From NCBI GenBank assembly GCA_002705605.1, contig PAJD01000016.1:2492-10587 (forward strand): a stretch of 8,096 nt of DNA. Reading direction: 5' to 3'. The translations under genes were made by a program, and so were the position numbers. Source of the stretch: Fidelibacterota bacterium (GTDB taxonomy: Bacteria; Fidelibacterota; Marinisomatia; SCGC-AAA003-L08; D37C17). Positions within the stretch are counted from its first letter, which is position 1. Each line of letters begins with the position of its first letter. This document shows, piece by piece, positions 6,606-8,096 of this stretch. The notes below the pieces were generated by a model that had not been told where the DNA came from, searched no databases, and saw nothing but the letters and a program-made list of their open reading frames with translations.

Positions 6606-8096
6606 TTAGCTCAAAGGTATCATTTGTGGAATTCGAATACGTACATATTCAGTTAAATAATTGCCTATCAATGATAAAACTCCTGAAATAATCAGAAGAT
6701 TCTCAATCTGAGTAGATAACATTATAATTGGTATAATAGTTCCAATTACAAGACCACTCCAAAAGTACTTAGAGTAATATCCTTTAGTCATTAGCATAAT
6801 AGCTTTTTTTGAATCTGGTGTATTATCAGGAAAACGTATTTCTTTAAAAATGATTAGAAGATTAATAATAATTGCAAAAAACAATAAATTACTCATCATA
6901 CTTCTTGATACTGGCTCAATAAGAATCATAACAAACGAGCCTGAAATAATTGCATGAACTAACATATGAATTGCTGATAACCATTTTGATTGCCAAAGAT
7001 CTCGTGCCCTTGCCTGAGCAAAGAGAAAAGCAGTATAAACGGCGCCTAATATTGCAAAGATTGAGCCTACCCCCCATAACCAATTCCAACTTAAGCCATA
7101 ATAATTATCAATTAATTTCAACATAACTAATCCACCAAAAACTGTAATTATATACGCTCCTTTTACTAACCAAGACTTCCACTGAGGGCGAAGCAAAACA
7201 TAAAGAAACCGATCTGGACGGTCTAAATCTTTAACAAGTAAAGCTCCCGTAATACTCATAAATATTAAGGTTGTAACAAGGCCATAAAGCTCAGCAGAGC
7301 TATCTAAAGGGCCATTAATAAAATTCCAAAAACCCATCATCATAAAAGTTCCAGTTGCAATAGCTTTTGTGAATACATAAGCTGAAACTTCCCATCCCCA
7401 CAATACACCTTTACTAGGGGTATCATAAACTCTACGTGGTTCGCCTTGATCTATGTTTTGCTGAATTTCTTTAGCAACATTATCTATTGCTGAATCAAAT
7501 ACAGAATCTGATTTATATTTTAGATTCTTAATAACATCGAGGATTGTAGCCGACAATTCTTTATGGCTAAGAGGTGAATATAAAGATCCAGTCTTACCTT
7601 CAATTACTGTTTCTTGGGAGCCACCGTGATTTGAAGCAATAATATATTTTCCCATAGCCTGTGCTTCAATTGAAATTCTTCCAAATGCTTCAGGATCAGT
7701 AGATGATGAAATTACTATATCTGATAACCCATAAATTAAATTCATTTGTTTAGAAGGTCCATAAAATTTAACTATATTTTCTAAATTATAAGAATGTATC
7801 TCCTTAACAGTTTCATTTTTTAATTTCTGATTATCTTCTGGGCCAAAAATAAGTACTTGAATATCAAATTGATGAGATTTTAATAAGTTTGCTATTGCTT
7901 TTATAAGTATAGAGTGACCTTTCCATCTAGTTAACCTTCCAGGTAATAGAATTTTAATTGATTCCTTTTTTAGATTCAATTCATCTAAAGCTTTATGAAT
8001 TTCAGATTGAGAAATTAATTTTGGATTAAAAAAATTTATATCAATCCCTCTGGCAATTGTTTTAAGCCGCAAAGGCTTAGTAGAGTAGTTTTGATG
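6606..8096 (-). CDS. Hybrid frame: GT4 glycosyltransferase C-terminal half joined to NrfD/PsrC-type membrane subunit (5' end beyond window)
   Basis: The frame is open to the window edge; the first usable start (TTG at 8072) is preceded by eight more sense codons, so the true start is outside. Residue numbers below count from that TTG. Residues 1-200 are the C-terminal Rossmann domain of a GT4 glycosyltransferase: ARGIDINFFNP (7-17), GRLTRWKG (45-52), and the EX7E motif from Glu128 to Glu136 within DPEAFGRISIEAQAMG, then NHGGSQETV. This domain binds nucleotide sugar. Residues about 212-488 are an NrfD/PsrC membrane protein with about eight helices (near 228-250, 262-280, 303-321, 330-352, 365-386, 393-409, 436-454, 458-475). 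They carry the family stretch KDLDRPDRFLYVLLRPQWKS (281-300) after helix 2. NrfD proteins exchange electrons with quinones for molybdoenzyme complexes, matching the oxidoreductase gene two bases downstream. The two domains are not functionally related. The glycosyltransferase lacks roughly its last 30 residues, and the NrfD part has no obvious start codon of its own. A true fusion, a rearrangement or an assembly chimera are all possible. Confidence 0.85.
   Translation of the reverse strand, partial: HQNYSTKPLRLKTIARGIDINFFNPKLISQSEIHKALDELNLKKESIKILLPGRLTRWKGHSILIKAIANLLKSHQFDIQVLIFGPEDNQKLKNETVKEIHSYNLENIVKFYGPSKQMNLIYGLSDIVISSSTDPEAFGRISIEAQAMGKYIIASNHGGSQETVIEGKTGSLYSPLSHKELSATILDVIKNLKYKSDSVFDSAIDNVAKEIQQNIDQGEPRRVYDTPSKGVLWGWEVSAYVFTKAIATGTFMMMGFWNFINGPLDSSAELYGLVTTLIFMSITGALLVKDLDRPDRFLYVLLRPQWKSWLVKGAYIITVFGGLVMLKLIDNYYGLSWNWLWGVGSIFAILGAVYTAFLFAQARARDLWQSKWLSAIHMLVHAIISGSFVMILIEPVSRSMMSNLLFFAIIINLLIIFKEIRFPDNTPDSKKAIMLMTKGYYSKYFWSGLVIGTIIPIIMLSTQIENLLIISGVLSLIGNYLTEYVRIRIPQMIPLS
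7437..7490 (-). other. Junction zone between glycosyltransferase and NrfD sequence
   Basis: Residues about 195-212 of the hybrid frame (AIDNVAKEIQQNIDQGEP) mark where glycosyltransferase-like sequence ends and NrfD-like sequence (RRVYDTPSKGVLWGW) begins. No insertion sequence, long repeat or stop codon is visible at the joint. No in-frame ATG, GTG or TTG occurs in this zone that could start the membrane protein separately. The exact breakpoint cannot be set from the window alone. Confidence 0.6.

Overview
All coding in this 8.1 kb window is on the minus strand, so it is transcribed from position 8096 towards position 1. The DNA is AT-rich (roughly one third G+C by eye) and tightly packed. It looks like an uncultivated, possibly marine, bacterium. 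The lineage is uncertain: the molybdenum genes give no firm taxonomic signal, and the glycosyltransferase fragment at the right edge resembles alphaproteobacterial GT4 enzymes.

Layout in transcription order. (1) 8096-6606 is one open frame. It begins as the C-terminal half of a GT4 glycosyltransferase, open at the window edge, and continues in frame as an NrfD/PsrC-type membrane quinone-interacting subunit. The two halves are unrelated, so this is either a true fusion or rearrangement, or an assembly chimera. (2) 6603-3763 is a 946-residue molybdopterin oxidoreductase of the DMSO reductase superfamily, with an N-terminal [4Fe-4S] motif and no Tat signal. (3) 3762-3630 is the only real intergenic gap and holds two short hairpin-forming sequences. 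(4) 3629-2589 is moaA. (5) 2587-1646 is a moaC-mogA/moaB fusion. (6) 1646-909 is a TauE/SafE (TSUP) membrane transporter. (7) 912-1 is moeA, cut by the left edge after 304 codons.

The genes fit together as a molybdoenzyme with its cofactor supply. MoaA and the MoaC domain make cyclic pyranopterin monophosphate. The Mog domain adenylylates molybdopterin, and MoeA inserts molybdate. The Mo enzyme and NrfD protein would form a membrane-bound complex exchanging electrons with the quinone pool. Usually a separate four-cluster ferredoxin subunit connects these two, and none is visible here. The glycosyltransferase sequence sits where that subunit, or the NrfD N-terminus, would be expected. The substrate of the Mo enzyme cannot be read from the sequence. 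The TSUP transporter inside the cofactor operon makes a sulfur oxyanion such as sulfite one reasonable hypothesis.

From moaA to moeA the genes overlap or are separated by a single base, which suggests a translationally coupled operon. The NrfD-type gene and the Mo enzyme gene are separated by two bases.
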